Origin: a candidate division KSB1 bacterium
Lineage (GTDB): Bacteria; Zhuqueibacterota; Zhuqueibacteria; JANLFK01; Oleimicrobiaceae
NCBI GenBank assembly: GCA_034506335.1
Contig: JAPDPR010000004.1
Location: forward strand, 1 to 46,135
Length of the DNA stretch: 46,135 bases
Direction: 5' to 3'
Under the pieces are notes generated by a model that did no database searches, had not been told where the DNA came from, and saw only the letters and a program-made list of their open reading frames with translations. The position numbers and the translations under genes were made by a program. Positions 8,574 to 16,575 of this stretch are shown in pieces. The stretch's first letter is position 1; every line of letters starts with the position of its first letter.

Positions 8574-9320
8574 GTGCGAGTGTACGACTATCTGATGAGC
8601 ACCCGCGAGCGTCGGGGTGCCGGCTACCTGGTGTTGTTTGACCCGGACAAGGAGGACGTGAGCAAGGCAGCGGCGCGTGCCGAGTACTGCCAGCAGGCAG
8701 GCGTCGATGCCCTGCTTGTTGGGGGCAGCCTGCTCCTGACCCCGTCCTTTGAAGACCTGTTGCGGGAACTCAAAAAGCGCCTGAGCATCCCGGTGATCAT
8801 CTTTCCCGGCGGGGTGCGCCAGGTCAGCCCCCATGCCGACGCCATTCTGTTTATGTCGCTGGTCAGTGGGCGGAACGCAGAGCACCTCATCGGCGACCAG
8901 GTCGTGGCCGCGCCACTGGTAAAGGCATGCGGCCTGGAGCCCATCCCCACGGCGTACATGCTCATCGAGTCGGGCCAGACTACCTCGGCAGAGTACATGA
9001 GCAACACTCGGCCCATCCCTCGCCACAAGCCAGACATCGCGGCAGCTACGGCCTTGGCCGCGCAGTACCTGGGCATGAAGTTAGTGTACTTGGAGGCAGG
9101 CTCGGGGGCAGCGCAGTCGGTACCCGCCGAAATGATTCGTGCGGTGAGCTCCTATGTTGCCGTGCCGGTGATGGTCGGCGGAGGCATCACCTCCCCTGAG
9201 GAGGCCCGCCTCAAGGTAGAAGCTGGCGCCTCGTTCGTGGTGACGGGAAATGTGCTGGAACAAAAAGCCGATTGGGAGGTTATTCGTCACTTTGCCCAGG
9301 CGGTACACGTGCGGGGGTAG
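8574..9320 (+). CDS. Geranylgeranylglyceryl-phosphate / prenylglyceryl-phosphate synthase family protein
   Basis: A 248-aa TIM-barrel protein of the PcrB/GGGP-synthase family, which makes an ether bond between glycerol-1-phosphate and a polyprenyl diphosphate. Family marks are LFDPDKED (about 20-27), VGGSLLL, FPGGVRQVS, YLEAGSGA (about 172-179) and the phosphate-binding VGGGI with VTGNVLE near the end. GTG 8574 is chosen because AAGGA at 8563-8567 is well spaced. A longer reading would run back into alaS. Bacillus PcrB uses heptaprenyl diphosphate, while archaeal and some Bacteroidota homologues use geranylgeranyl diphosphate. The chain length here cannot be read from the sequence. No glycerol-1-phosphate dehydrogenase gene is in the window. 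Confidence 0.9.
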   Translation: MRVYDYLMSTRERRGAGYLVLFDPDKEDVSKAAARAEYCQQAGVDALLVGGSLLLTPSFEDLLRELKKRLSIPVIIFPGGVRQVSPHADAILFMSLVSGRNAEHLIGDQVVAAPLVKACGLEPIPTAYMLIESGQTTSAEYMSNTRPIPRHKPDIAAATALAAQYLGMKLVYLEAGSGAAQSVPAEMIRAVSSYVAVPVMVGGGITSPEEARLKVEAGASFVVTGNVLEQKADWEVIRHFAQAVHVRG

Positions 9321-9363
9321 CATATTCTTCACACGAGATTAGAAACCCCATCGGAGGTGTGAG

Positions 9364-9939
9364 ATGGCAAAGCTGAAAGGAACCAGAACGGAGCAAAACC
9401 TGCTCACCGCTTTCGCTGGCGAGTCGCAGGCGCGCAACCGCTACACCTTCTTTGCCTCACAAGCGCGCCAAGAGGGCTTTGTGCAGATTGCCAACATCTT
9501 CTTAGAGACCGCCGAGAATGAGAAGGAGCACGCCAAGCGCTTTTTCAAATTCTTGCAAGGGGGCGAGGTTCAAATCAGCGCAGCGTTTCCTGCGGGTGTA
9601 ATCGGTTCGACCCTGGAGAACCTCCGCGCGGCTGCAGCTGGCGAGCGCTACGAACACAGCACTATGTATCCGGAGTTTGCGCGCGTGGCCGAGGAGGAGG
9701 GCTTTTCCGAGATCGCAGTGGCCTTCAGGAAGGTTGCGGAGGTGGAAGTGGCCCATGAGCGCCGCTACCTGAAACTGGCCGAGAATGTGGAAAAAGGGCG
9801 TGTATTTCGCAGGGATACCCCTGTGCGCTGGAAGTGCAACAATTGTGGCTACATTCACGAAGGAAAGGAGGCTCCAAAGCGCTGCCCGGCCTGTTTGCAT
9901 CCGCAAGCGCACTTTGAGCTCTTCACCGAGCCCTATTGA
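9364..9939 (+). CDS. rbr: Rubrerythrin
   Basis: A 191-aa cytoplasmic non-haem iron peroxidase that reduces hydrogen peroxide in anaerobes. The N-terminal four-helix domain carries the diiron ligands in [22 protein letters not shown], and [16 protein letters not shown] segments; here the last reads [13 protein letters not shown]. The C-terminal rubredoxin-like knuckles are CNNC (C158, C161) and CPAC (C174, C177), giving the mononuclear iron site. ATG 9364 has an excellent GGAGGTG ribosome site. No separate promoter is obvious in the 43-nt gap. Confidence 0.97.
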   Translation: MAKLKGTRTEQNLLTAFAGESQARNRYTFFASQARQEGFVQIANIFLETAENEKEHAKRFFKFLQGGEVQISAAFPAGVIGSTLENLRAAAAGERYEHSTMYPEFARVAEEEGFSEIAVAFRKVAEVEVAHERRYLKLAENVEKGRVFRRDTPVRWKCNNCGYIHEGKEAPKRCPACLHPQAHFELFTEPY

Positions 9940-9966
9940 TAAGCCGGGTGCGGCTGAGAGACTTTG

Positions 9967-10764
9967 GTGATCGACCTACACGCGCATATTCTGCCTTCCT
10001 TCGATGACGGGCCCAGCTCCTGGGAAGAGGCCCGGGATATGCTGCGGCAGGCCGAGGAGGACGGCATCGTCGAGCTGGTGGCTACGCCGCACATCCTTGG
10101 CCCTTCCGACTTTGCCAGGCAGGACGAGATCAAGGCCCTTTTTGCTGAGCTATGTCGGGTGCGCGACCAGGGGGGCTTGAAGCTGCGCCTGCACCTCGGG
10201 GCAGAAATCTACGCCCATCATGAACTGCGCCTGGACGGGCCGTTCTTCACCCTGGGCGGAAATGGGCGCTACTTCATGGTGGAGTTTCCCATGGAGAATG
10301 TGCCGCCCTTCGTGGGCGAGCAGTTCTTCAATCTGATCATGGACGGCTACACGCCCTTGGTGGCGCACCCGGAGCGGAACTTGGCAATCTTGCGCGACCC
10401 AGGTGTGGCGGAAACCCTGGTGGAAAGGGGGGCCTTGCTGCAAATCAACTCTGGCAGCCTGCGGGGCGTGTTTGGTCCTGAGGTGCGACGTCTTGCCGAG
10501 CAGCTGCTCAATGCGCAGCTGGTGCATGTGGTGGCCAGCGACGCCCACGGCGCCAGTGCGCGGCGTCCGCGGTTGCAGGAGGCGTTCGGGTTGGTCGCCG
10601 AACGGTGGGGAGAGGAAACCGCCACACGCCTGTTCATCGATAACCCGCGCCGCATTCTCGCCGGCCAAAAGGTTGAGGCCCCTGAGCCGCTCCCCTTGCG
10701 AGCCGGCGAGTCCTCCGGGCCTTTCCAGCGCCTGAGGCGGCTCCTGCGCGGCAAGCAAAGATAG
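9967..10764 (+). CDS. PHP-family tyrosine-protein phosphatase (CpsB/YwqE type)
   Basis: A 265-aa PHP-fold metal-dependent phosphatase resembling CpsB/YwqE, which dephosphorylates bacterial tyrosine kinases controlling polysaccharide export. The metal ligands lie in DLHAHILPSFDDG (3-15), ATPHIL (about 42), an AEIYAHHEL segment, AHPERN (about 136) and ASDAHG (about 190). GTG 9967 gives the family-typical start (M)IDLHAHILP; a TTG three bases upstream is the alternative. It lies 8 nt before gmhA, whose product feeds heptose synthesis, so both may serve surface polysaccharide. No tyrosine kinase or polymerase gene is in the window, so a general PHP phosphoesterase role remains possible. Confidence 0.8.
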   Translation: MIDLHAHILPSFDDGPSSWEEARDMLRQAEEDGIVELVATPHILGPSDFARQDEIKALFAELCRVRDQGGLKLRLHLGAEIYAHHELRLDGPFFTLGGNGRYFMVEFPMENVPPFVGEQFFNLIMDGYTPLVAHPERNLAILRDPGVAETLVERGALLQINSGSLRGVFGPEVRRLAEQLLNAQLVHVVASDAHGASARRPRLQEAFGLVAERWGEETATRLFIDNPRRILAGQKVEAPEPLPLRAGESSGPFQRLRRLLRGKQR

Positions 10765-10772
10765 TTGCGGCT

Positions 10773-11381
10773 ATGACGAGTATCACCCCTACGATGATCG
10801 ACAAGGTCCAAGCACAGTTTGCGGCAAGCGCCGCGTTACTGCGGCAGGTGGCTGAGCTGCAGGCCGCTCGTCTTGCCGAGGTGGCCAGGGTCATGATTGA
10901 GGCAATGCGGGCCGGGCGCAAGATCATGGTCTGCGGCAATGGTGGCAGTGCGGCCGACGCCCAGCACTTTGCAGCGGAGATGATCGGTCGCTTCAGGAAG
11001 GAGCGAGCTCCTTTGCCGACCCTTGCGTTGAGCACCGATACTTCGGTCTTGACCGCCGTCGGGAACGATTACGGCTTCGAGCGGGTCTTTGTGCGGCAGG
11101 TAGAGGGCCTGGGGGTAAAAGGCGATGTCCTGGTGGGCATCAGCACCAGTGGCAATTCGGCCAACGTGGCGGAGGCGCTCCGGTATGCGCGCGCCCATGG
11201 CATTACCACAGTCGGCATTTTGGGTTGCGATGGGGGCATCATCGCCCAGGAGTGCGATTATGCCCTCATCGTGCCCAGCAAGGAGTCGGCGCGCATCCAG
11301 GAATGCCACGCCGTGATCATCCACGCCCTATGCGATCTGGTCGAGGAAGAGCTTGCCCACGATTCTGGCCGACCGCGATAG
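10773..11381 (+). CDS. gmhA: Phosphoheptose (sedoheptulose-7-phosphate) isomerase, SIS domain
   Basis: A 202-aa single SIS-domain protein of the GmhA/DiaA group. GmhA converts sedoheptulose-7-phosphate to D-glycero-D-manno-heptose-7-phosphate, the first step to ADP-heptose for lipopolysaccharide. Marks are CGNGGSAADAQHFAAEM (about 50-66), STSGNSANV for phosphate binding, and ECHAVIIHALCDLVEEEL near the C-terminus with the conserved histidine. ATG 10773 is used; an in-frame ATG at 10794 would shorten it by seven residues and neither has a strong ribosome site. It fits an LPS-bearing diderm. The DnaA-binding relative DiaA shares this fold, so assignment rests on motif similarity. Confidence 0.85.
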   Translation: MTSITPTMIDKVQAQFAASAALLRQVAELQAARLAEVARVMIEAMRAGRKIMVCGNGGSAADAQHFAAEMIGRFRKERAPLPTLALSTDTSVLTAVGNDYGFERVFVRQVEGLGVKGDVLVGISTSGNSANVAEALRYARAHGITTVGILGCDGGIIAQECDYALIVPSKESARIQECHAVIIHALCDLVEEELAHDSGRPR

Positions 11382-11428
11382 ATAGTGGTGGGGGTCAGGT
11401 TAGGGGCCTGTGCGTAGTCAGTTCGTTA

Positions 11429-11447
11429 GCGAGGTGGTCTCGCCTCG
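11429..11447 (+). promoter_or_regulatory. Hairpin over the ribosome-binding region of the BatA-type gene
   Basis: GCGAG (11429-11433) and CTCGC (11439-11443) can pair around GTGGT, and CGAGG (11430-11434) can alternatively pair with CCTCG (11443-11447). Either fold hides the only GAGG Shine-Dalgarno (11431-11434) before the ATG at 11448. A role in translational control is inference. Confidence 0.3.
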
Positions 11448-13547
11448 ATGATCTCTTTCCTTAATCCCACAGTGCTGTTTGGTCTGGTGGCGGCCGGCAT
11501 CCCAGTGCTGGTGCACCTGCTGACCCGCCACAAGGCCAAGACCATCCCCTTTAGCTCGCTTGTGTTCCTCCGCCAGTTGGAGCAACGTAAGCTGAAAAGG
11601 CTGAAGCTGCGCCAGCTCCTTCTGTTGGTGCTGCGGACGCTGATCATCGTTTTCCTCGTGTTGGCCTTTGCCAGGCCAGCACTGCGAGGTACCAGTGTTG
11701 GCCTTGGCCCGGGGCCCTCTTCAGTGGTGATGGTGCTCGATAACTCTGCCAGTATGGCACGGGAGAGGGATGGCAGGACGCTGTTTGAGATCGGCGTCGA
11801 ACGCGCCAAGAAGGTCGCCGATTTGATAGCGCCCGGCAGTGAAACGTGGGTGGTGCTTCCTGGTTCTCCTCCCCGACAGGCAGTCAGTGGCCCGTTAGAG
11901 AGCTCGGCTCTGCTTAGCGATCTTCTTAACCGGCAGACGTTGTCGCGGGAAGGGACCGATCTTGGGGGTGCAATTCGCCTTGGTGCTGCGCTCGCCGCCT
12001 CCGGGGCGCACGCAGCGCGCGAAATCTATGTGATCTCCGATTTTCAGGCCAGTGCCTTCCAGGAAGCCGGGCCAGATACCGTGAACGTGCCCATTCTGGC
12101 CCTGCCCGTGCAGGTGGACGACTGGCAGAACCTTGCGGTGGAAGACGTGCGCGTGGAGAGCCGTATTGTGGAAAAAGGGCGGGCGGTGCAAGTCCGGGCT
12201 ACGGTGCGCAACACGGGCACGCATGCGCAACGAAACCGTCTCTTGCAGCTTTTCGTGGAAGGGAAAAGGGTGGCGCAGGCATCGGCGAGTTTGGAACCAG
12301 GCGACGCCACCGCCGTGACCATGAACTTTGTCCCCCAGCAGGCCGGCATTCTCAGGGGCAGCCTCGTGGTGGAAGACGATGGCCTCCCCCTGGATGACGA
12401 GCGCTTCTTCGTCCTGAAGGTCCCAGACCACGTTCCTGTCTTGGTGCTCGGTCAGGGCACAGGGGTAGAGCGCCTCCTGCTGGCATTGAACCCTGTGCGC
12501 GCCGAGCGGCCGTTCTTCCAGCTTACCGTGCGGAGGTCAGGAGGCCTGAGCACCGAGCTCGTGGCGGGACAAAAAGTGGTGGTGCTTTGCAACGCCCCAC
12601 TTTTCAACGTCGAGGACGTGGCAATTCTCCGCCGCTTTGTGGAAGAAGATGGTGGCGGCCTGATGGTGGTCCCAGGAGTGGAAACCGACGTGCGGATGTT
12701 GAACGAACGCCTCCTTTCGCCTTTCGGCCTTCCTGTGTTGGCAGAGATGCTGGGCATGCTCGGCCAGGCGAGTTCCAGCTTCGAACTGGGCGACATCGAC
12801 TACGGACACCCGCTGTTCGAAGGGGTGTTCGATCAAAAAGAACACCAGGTGCGCTCGCCGGAGTTTTTCGCTGCGTGGCGTACCAAGGGCGGTGGGGGGA
12901 GTAGGGAGGTTATCATGCGATTCGCGAGCGGTGATCCTTTCCTGCTCGACGCTCGCCTGGGTAAAGGCAGGGTGGTGATGTTTGCCTCGGGTTTTGAGCC
13001 GGAATGGTCGACGCTGTCGGTCTCCTCTTTGTTCGCGCCATTGGTATCCCGTGCGGTTCGATTCCTTGCGCAGACGGAGGCGGTGCAGGAGACGGAGGCG
13101 CTAGTCGGGCAGCCGCTCGTCGTCAAACTGAGCCCAGAGCACGTGCAAGCGCGGCTCGAGTGGGCAACGCCCGAGGGCACGCGGGTGGCCGTGGCTCCGC
13201 AGCTTCGGGGCACAAGTTATGTGGCCGAATTCCTGCAGACACGGCAACCCGGCTTCTACACACTTTATGCCAACGACGTGGTATTGGCGTGTCTGGCGGT
13301 GAACATGGATCCGAGAGAGTCCCGTTTTGAGCCTCTTGAAACGGAGGATTTGCGGACTCGCTACCCCACCATGACTTGGGTGACCGAGGGGGAGGATGTG
13401 GTCAAGAGCGTGCAACAGGCCAGGATGGGGCGGGAGTTGTGGCGTCCCTTGGCGGTGCTGGCGCTCTTGTGCATGGTGGTGGAAATGGCCCTTTATCGGG
13501 AAAAAGGAGAGGTCCTGGATGAAGGGGCGACGGAGGTGAGGAGTTGA
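11448..13547 (+). CDS. BatA/VWA-domain membrane protein
   Basis: A 699-aa inner-membrane protein. The N-terminal BatA-type module has two hydrophobic helices (about 4-22 and 55-78) around the basic stretch HLLTRHKAKTIPFSSLVFLR. It is followed by a von Willebrand A domain whose MIDAS motif D-N-S-A-S is at about 98-102. A long periplasmic part follows, with a CARDB-like beta region (about 220-320) and a glutamine-amidotransferase-like segment. A last helix near 660-680 precedes a short cytoplasmic tail. Similar proteins are frequent in FCB bacteria and other Gram-negatives, and their exact function is unsettled. No MoxR or DUF58 partner is visible. The stop overlaps the hflX start. A hairpin covers the ribosome site (separate entry). 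Confidence 0.8.
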   Translation: MISFLNPTVLFGLVAAGIPVLVHLLTRHKAKTIPFSSLVFLRQLEQRKLKRLKLRQLLLLVLRTLIIVFLVLAFARPALRGTSVGLGPGPSSVVMVLDNSASMARERDGRTLFEIGVERAKKVADLIAPGSETWVVLPGSPPRQAVSGPLESSALLSDLLNRQTLSREGTDLGGAIRLGAALAASGAHAAREIYVISDFQASAFQEAGPDTVNVPILALPVQVDDWQNLAVEDVRVESRIVEKGRAVQVRATVRNTGTHAQRNRLLQLFVEGKRVAQASASLEPGDATAVTMNFVPQQAGILRGSLVVEDDGLPLDDERFFVLKVPDHVPVLVLGQGTGVERLLLALNPVRAERPFFQLTVRRSGGLSTELVAGQKVVVLCNAPLFNVEDVAILRRFVEEDGGGLMVVPGVETDVRMLNERLLSPFGLPVLAEMLGMLGQASSSFELGDIDYGHPLFEGVFDQKEHQVRSPEFFAAWRTKGGGGSREVIMRFASGDPFLLDARLGKGRVVMFASGFEPEWSTLSVSSLFAPLVSRAVRFLAQTEAVQETEALVGQPLVVKLSPEHVQARLEWATPEGTRVAVAPQLRGTSYVAEFLQTRQPGFYTLYANDVVLACLAVNMDPRESRFEPLETEDLRTRYPTMTWVTEGEDVVKSVQQARMGRELWRPLAVLALLCMVVEMALYREKGEVLDEGATEVRS

Positions 13548-14863
13548 ATAGATCGGGCACAACTGAGGCGCTGCCACGGGAACGGGCCATTGTTGTGGGT
13601 CTTGCCACCCGTTCTACGCGTCGCGCCGCGGTAGAAGAGTATCTGGAAGAGTTGAGTCTCCTGGCCGACACTGCGGGTGCGGAGGTGGTAGGGCGAGTGG
13701 TGCAGGAGCGGAGCGAGATCGACCCGGCCTATTTCATTGGGCGGGGTAAGGTCGGTGAGCTCCGTGCCATGGTCAGACAGCATCGGGCCAACCTTCTTCT
13801 TTTCGACGATGACCTAAGTCCGGCGCAGGTGCGCAACCTGGAAAAGGGGTGTGGCGCGCGTGTTGTAGACCGGAGCGGGTTGATTCTGGACATCTTTGCT
13901 CGTCGGGCGCGCACACGGGAGGCGAAGACCCAAGTGGAATTGGCGCAGCTGGAATACCTCTTGCCCCGCCTCACCCGGCAGTGGACCCACCTTTCCCGCC
14001 AGGAGGGAGGCATAGGTCTGCGTGGTCCAGGTGAGACGCAGTTGGAAGTGGACCGGCGTCGCGTCAGACGGCGCATTACCTTGCTGCGCCAGGAACTGGC
14101 CAAGCTGCACCGACAGCGTGCCGTGCGTCGCAAACACCGCGAGGACCTGTTTCAGGTCGCCCTGGTAGGCTACACCAACGTGGGCAAATCCACCATCCTC
14201 AACGCGCTCACGCATGCCGAGGTGCTGGTGGAAGACCGGCTCTTTGCCACTCTCGACCCTACCGTGCGAGTTATGGCGCACGTGGGGCAGCGTACCGTAG
14301 TGCTCATTGACACCGTGGGCTTCATCCGCAAGCTTCCGCACCACTTGGTGGCATCGTTCATGAGCACGCTGCAGGAATCGATGGGGGCCGACCTGTTGGT
14401 CCATGTAGTGGACGTCAGTCATCCGCAATATGCGGAGCAGATGGCGACGGTGCGCGAAGTGTTGGGTGCGCTCAACGCTCTGGACCGCCCGATGCTCACC
14501 GTGTTCAACAAAGTGGACCTCTTGCCGGATACGAGCATCTTGGCCGGGCTCATGGAGGCCCATCGTCCCAGCGTTGCCGTATCAGCGACCCGCGGTATCT
14601 TCATGGACCATCTGCGAGAGGAGATCCTCCGTCTTGCGCAGCAGTCTCTGGTCGAGTTCGAGTTGGCGATGCCGGCAAGCGACAGCAAGCTTGTCGCCAG
14701 CGTTTACGCCCTGGCTGAGGTGTTGACTGCGGAGTGCCAGAACGGGCAGCTCATAGTGAAAGGGCGGGCCAGTCGGGCACGACTGGAGCGCATTCGACGG
14801 CTTGCGCAGGCCCACATCGCAGCGGGAAAAGAGATTGTAACTCAAGGAGCGGAAGAATCATGA
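13544..14863 (+). CDS. hflX: GTPase HflX
   Basis: A 439-aa ribosome-associated GTPase that splits stalled or stress-damaged ribosomes. The N-terminal HflX domain contains YFIGRGKVGEL and FDDDLSPAQVRNLE. A glycine-rich linker reads GGIGLRGPGETQLEVDRR. The G domain has G1 GYTNVGKST (about 208-216), G3 DTVGF (about 256) and G4 NKVD (about 322). It starts at TTG 13544 inside the preceding stop (TTGA) with GGAGGTGAGG just upstream, so the unusual start is well supported. The stop overlaps the next ATG. All GTPase motifs are intact. Confidence 0.95.
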   Translation: MNRSGTTEALPRERAIVVGLATRSTRRAAVEEYLEELSLLADTAGAEVVGRVVQERSEIDPAYFIGRGKVGELRAMVRQHRANLLLFDDDLSPAQVRNLEKGCGARVVDRSGLILDIFARRARTREAKTQVELAQLEYLLPRLTRQWTHLSRQEGGIGLRGPGETQLEVDRRRVRRRITLLRQELAKLHRQRAVRRKHREDLFQVALVGYTNVGKSTILNALTHAEVLVEDRLFATLDPTVRVMAHVGQRTVVLIDTVGFIRKLPHHLVASFMSTLQESMGADLLVHVVDVSHPQYAEQMATVREVLGALNALDRPMLTVFNKVDLLPDTSILAGLMEAHRPSVAVSATRGIFMDHLREEILRLAQQSLVEFELAMPASDSKLVASVYALAEVLTAECQNGQLIVKGRASRARLERIRRLAQAHIAAGKEIVTQGAEES

Positions 14864-16542
14864 TTTCTCACCTCCTTCCTCCGCGCCTACGAGCTGGGCT
14901 GATTGGTGCAGCCCCGCTCATTGGGATCGTTGGCCTTGCCTGTGCTTCCCTGGCACAGGCACAAGAGCTGCGTATTCGCGGCACTAACACGCGCTACGCG
15001 CCAGGGGATTGGGTCACCTACTCGGTGCTTCGCTATGTGAACGCCGCAGCGGTAGGCGATCAGTACGTCTACTTTGCCACCTCCGGAGGGGTGGCTCGTT
15101 ACGACCGGTATCGAAACAGGTGGGATTACCCGTGGACGCTGAGCAACGGACTGGCCGACAACAATGTGCGGTGCGTGGCCTATGACTTTTCCACCGGCTT
15201 GCTCTGGTGTGCTACTGGGGTGTCGGTCTCTTACTTCCACCCGGCTGCTCAGGTGTGGACTAATCTTTTCTACGACGAAATGGGCCTGGAGAGCGGCGAC
15301 ATGGTACAATCGATTGGCTTCGCTCAGCGGCAAGTTTGGCTTGAGACCGGGCGAGGTCAGTTTTTCGCGGGCGACCCCTCGGGTTTCTCCTTGGTCGGCG
15401 CAGACCCTCCGGAGGATGTTGTCTGGTTCGGCCAGCGCGCGCCGCGCCCCAGGTTGCCCCACCTTTTTGCCGAGACTGGACTCTTTTACGACAGCCGCGG
15501 TGTGCTCCAGGATGCAAATCTCCGCCAGTTCCCTTTGACCTGTTGGATTGATGACCCGTGGCAGGTGCTGTGGCTCGGTTCGTGGGGCCTGGGCGTGGGG
15601 AGGGCGGACCTCAAGAGTTATCGTCTCACCATGCTCCCGTTTGGCCTGTGTCAGCGGGATGCGCGGGTCATTGCCAAGCAGGGCCGGGAGATGTGGATTG
15701 GCGGATTTGAGGAGGACGTGTTCCCGGGTGTGACCGCGTGGGACGGTGCAGACTCGTGGGTATACTATGAGCCGCGACTGTTTACCGGCTTTTCGAATGC
15801 CAGCGTCCGGGCCATCGCCCTTGACGGCCGCGAGGTCTGGCTTGGCACCACGCACGGGCTGGTTTGGTTTGACCGCTCCCGCAATCTTTGGAAGACCTTT
15901 GGCAAGGCACATCTGCTCCCTGACGAGCAGGTCAACGACGTGCTCGTGGATTCCCTGTATGTGTGGGCGGCGACCGCGCGCGGCGTGACCCGCCTAGTCC
16001 GAGCCACGCTGCGGACCGACTCCCTTGTGGCGGAACTGGTCCAATGGCCAGCCCTCGGCGACGTTCATATCTACGACCTGGAGCGCACCCACAATCTGGT
16101 CTGGATGGGCACCGAGTACGGCATCTACGTCTACGACTGTGCGCGTGACTCGGGCGGCTTCTACAACGCCCCGGAGGGGCCTGTCAATCGCGCCGTGACA
16201 GCAGTGACCAGCTGCGGACAAGAATTGTGGTTCGGCACTACAGAAACGATCGAGGCCTTTGACATGGGCTCGCGCACGTGGTATCGACCCCCTGCGCGTC
16301 TGGTTGGCACTGGTGCTCCGGTCAACCGCATGACGGCTGACACCAGTGCGGTGTGGGCAGCCACCGATAAGGGGGTGCTCCAGTACGACCGCAAGCGGAA
16401 GCGCTGGCGCCTGTTTACCGTGGAAGATGGCCTCCCTACGAACGTGGTCTTTTCGCTGTGCTTGGATGGCGACTACATCTGGTTCGGTACCCCCAGCGGG
16501 CTGACGCGCTTCTACTGGAAAAGCCCTTATCGCATTGACTGA
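14860..16542 (+). CDS. Exported beta-propeller protein (two-component-regulator-propeller-like repeats)
   Basis: A 560-aa protein with an N-terminal signal peptide (hydrophobic about 13-32, cleavage near AQAQ). The rest is repeated blades of the kind VWxGTxxGVxxYD...W, for example VWLGTTHGLVWFDRS, VWMGTEYGIYVYD, LWFGTTETIEAFD, VWAATDKGVLQYDRK and IWFGTPSGLTRFYWK. These resemble the sensor propellers of hybrid two-component regulators, but no membrane helix, kinase or DNA-binding part follows, so it is probably a free periplasmic or outer-membrane-facing protein. ATG 14860 overlaps the hflX stop and has AAGGAGCGGA upstream. The ligand is unknown. It lies between hflX and folC with no functional link to either that I can see. 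Confidence 0.75.
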   Translation: MISHLLPPRLRAGLIGAAPLIGIVGLACASLAQAQELRIRGTNTRYAPGDWVTYSVLRYVNAAAVGDQYVYFATSGGVARYDRYRNRWDYPWTLSNGLADNNVRCVAYDFSTGLLWCATGVSVSYFHPAAQVWTNLFYDEMGLESGDMVQSIGFAQRQVWLETGRGQFFAGDPSGFSLVGADPPEDVVWFGQRAPRPRLPHLFAETGLFYDSRGVLQDANLRQFPLTCWIDDPWQVLWLGSWGLGVGRADLKSYRLTMLPFGLCQRDARVIAKQGREMWIGGFEEDVFPGVTAWDGADSWVYYEPRLFTGFSNASVRAIALDGREVWLGTTHGLVWFDRSRNLWKTFGKAHLLPDEQVNDVLVDSLYVWAATARGVTRLVRATLRTDSLVAELVQWPALGDVHIYDLERTHNLVWMGTEYGIYVYDCARDSGGFYNAPEGPVNRAVTAVTSCGQELWFGTTETIEAFDMGSRTWYRPPARLVGTGAPVNRMTADTSAVWAATDKGVLQYDRKRKRWRLFTVEDGLPTNVVFSLCLDGDYIWFGTPSGLTRFYWKSPYRID

Positions 16543-16575
16543 GCTATAGGCGCACGCCTGCAGAAGGAGGAAATC

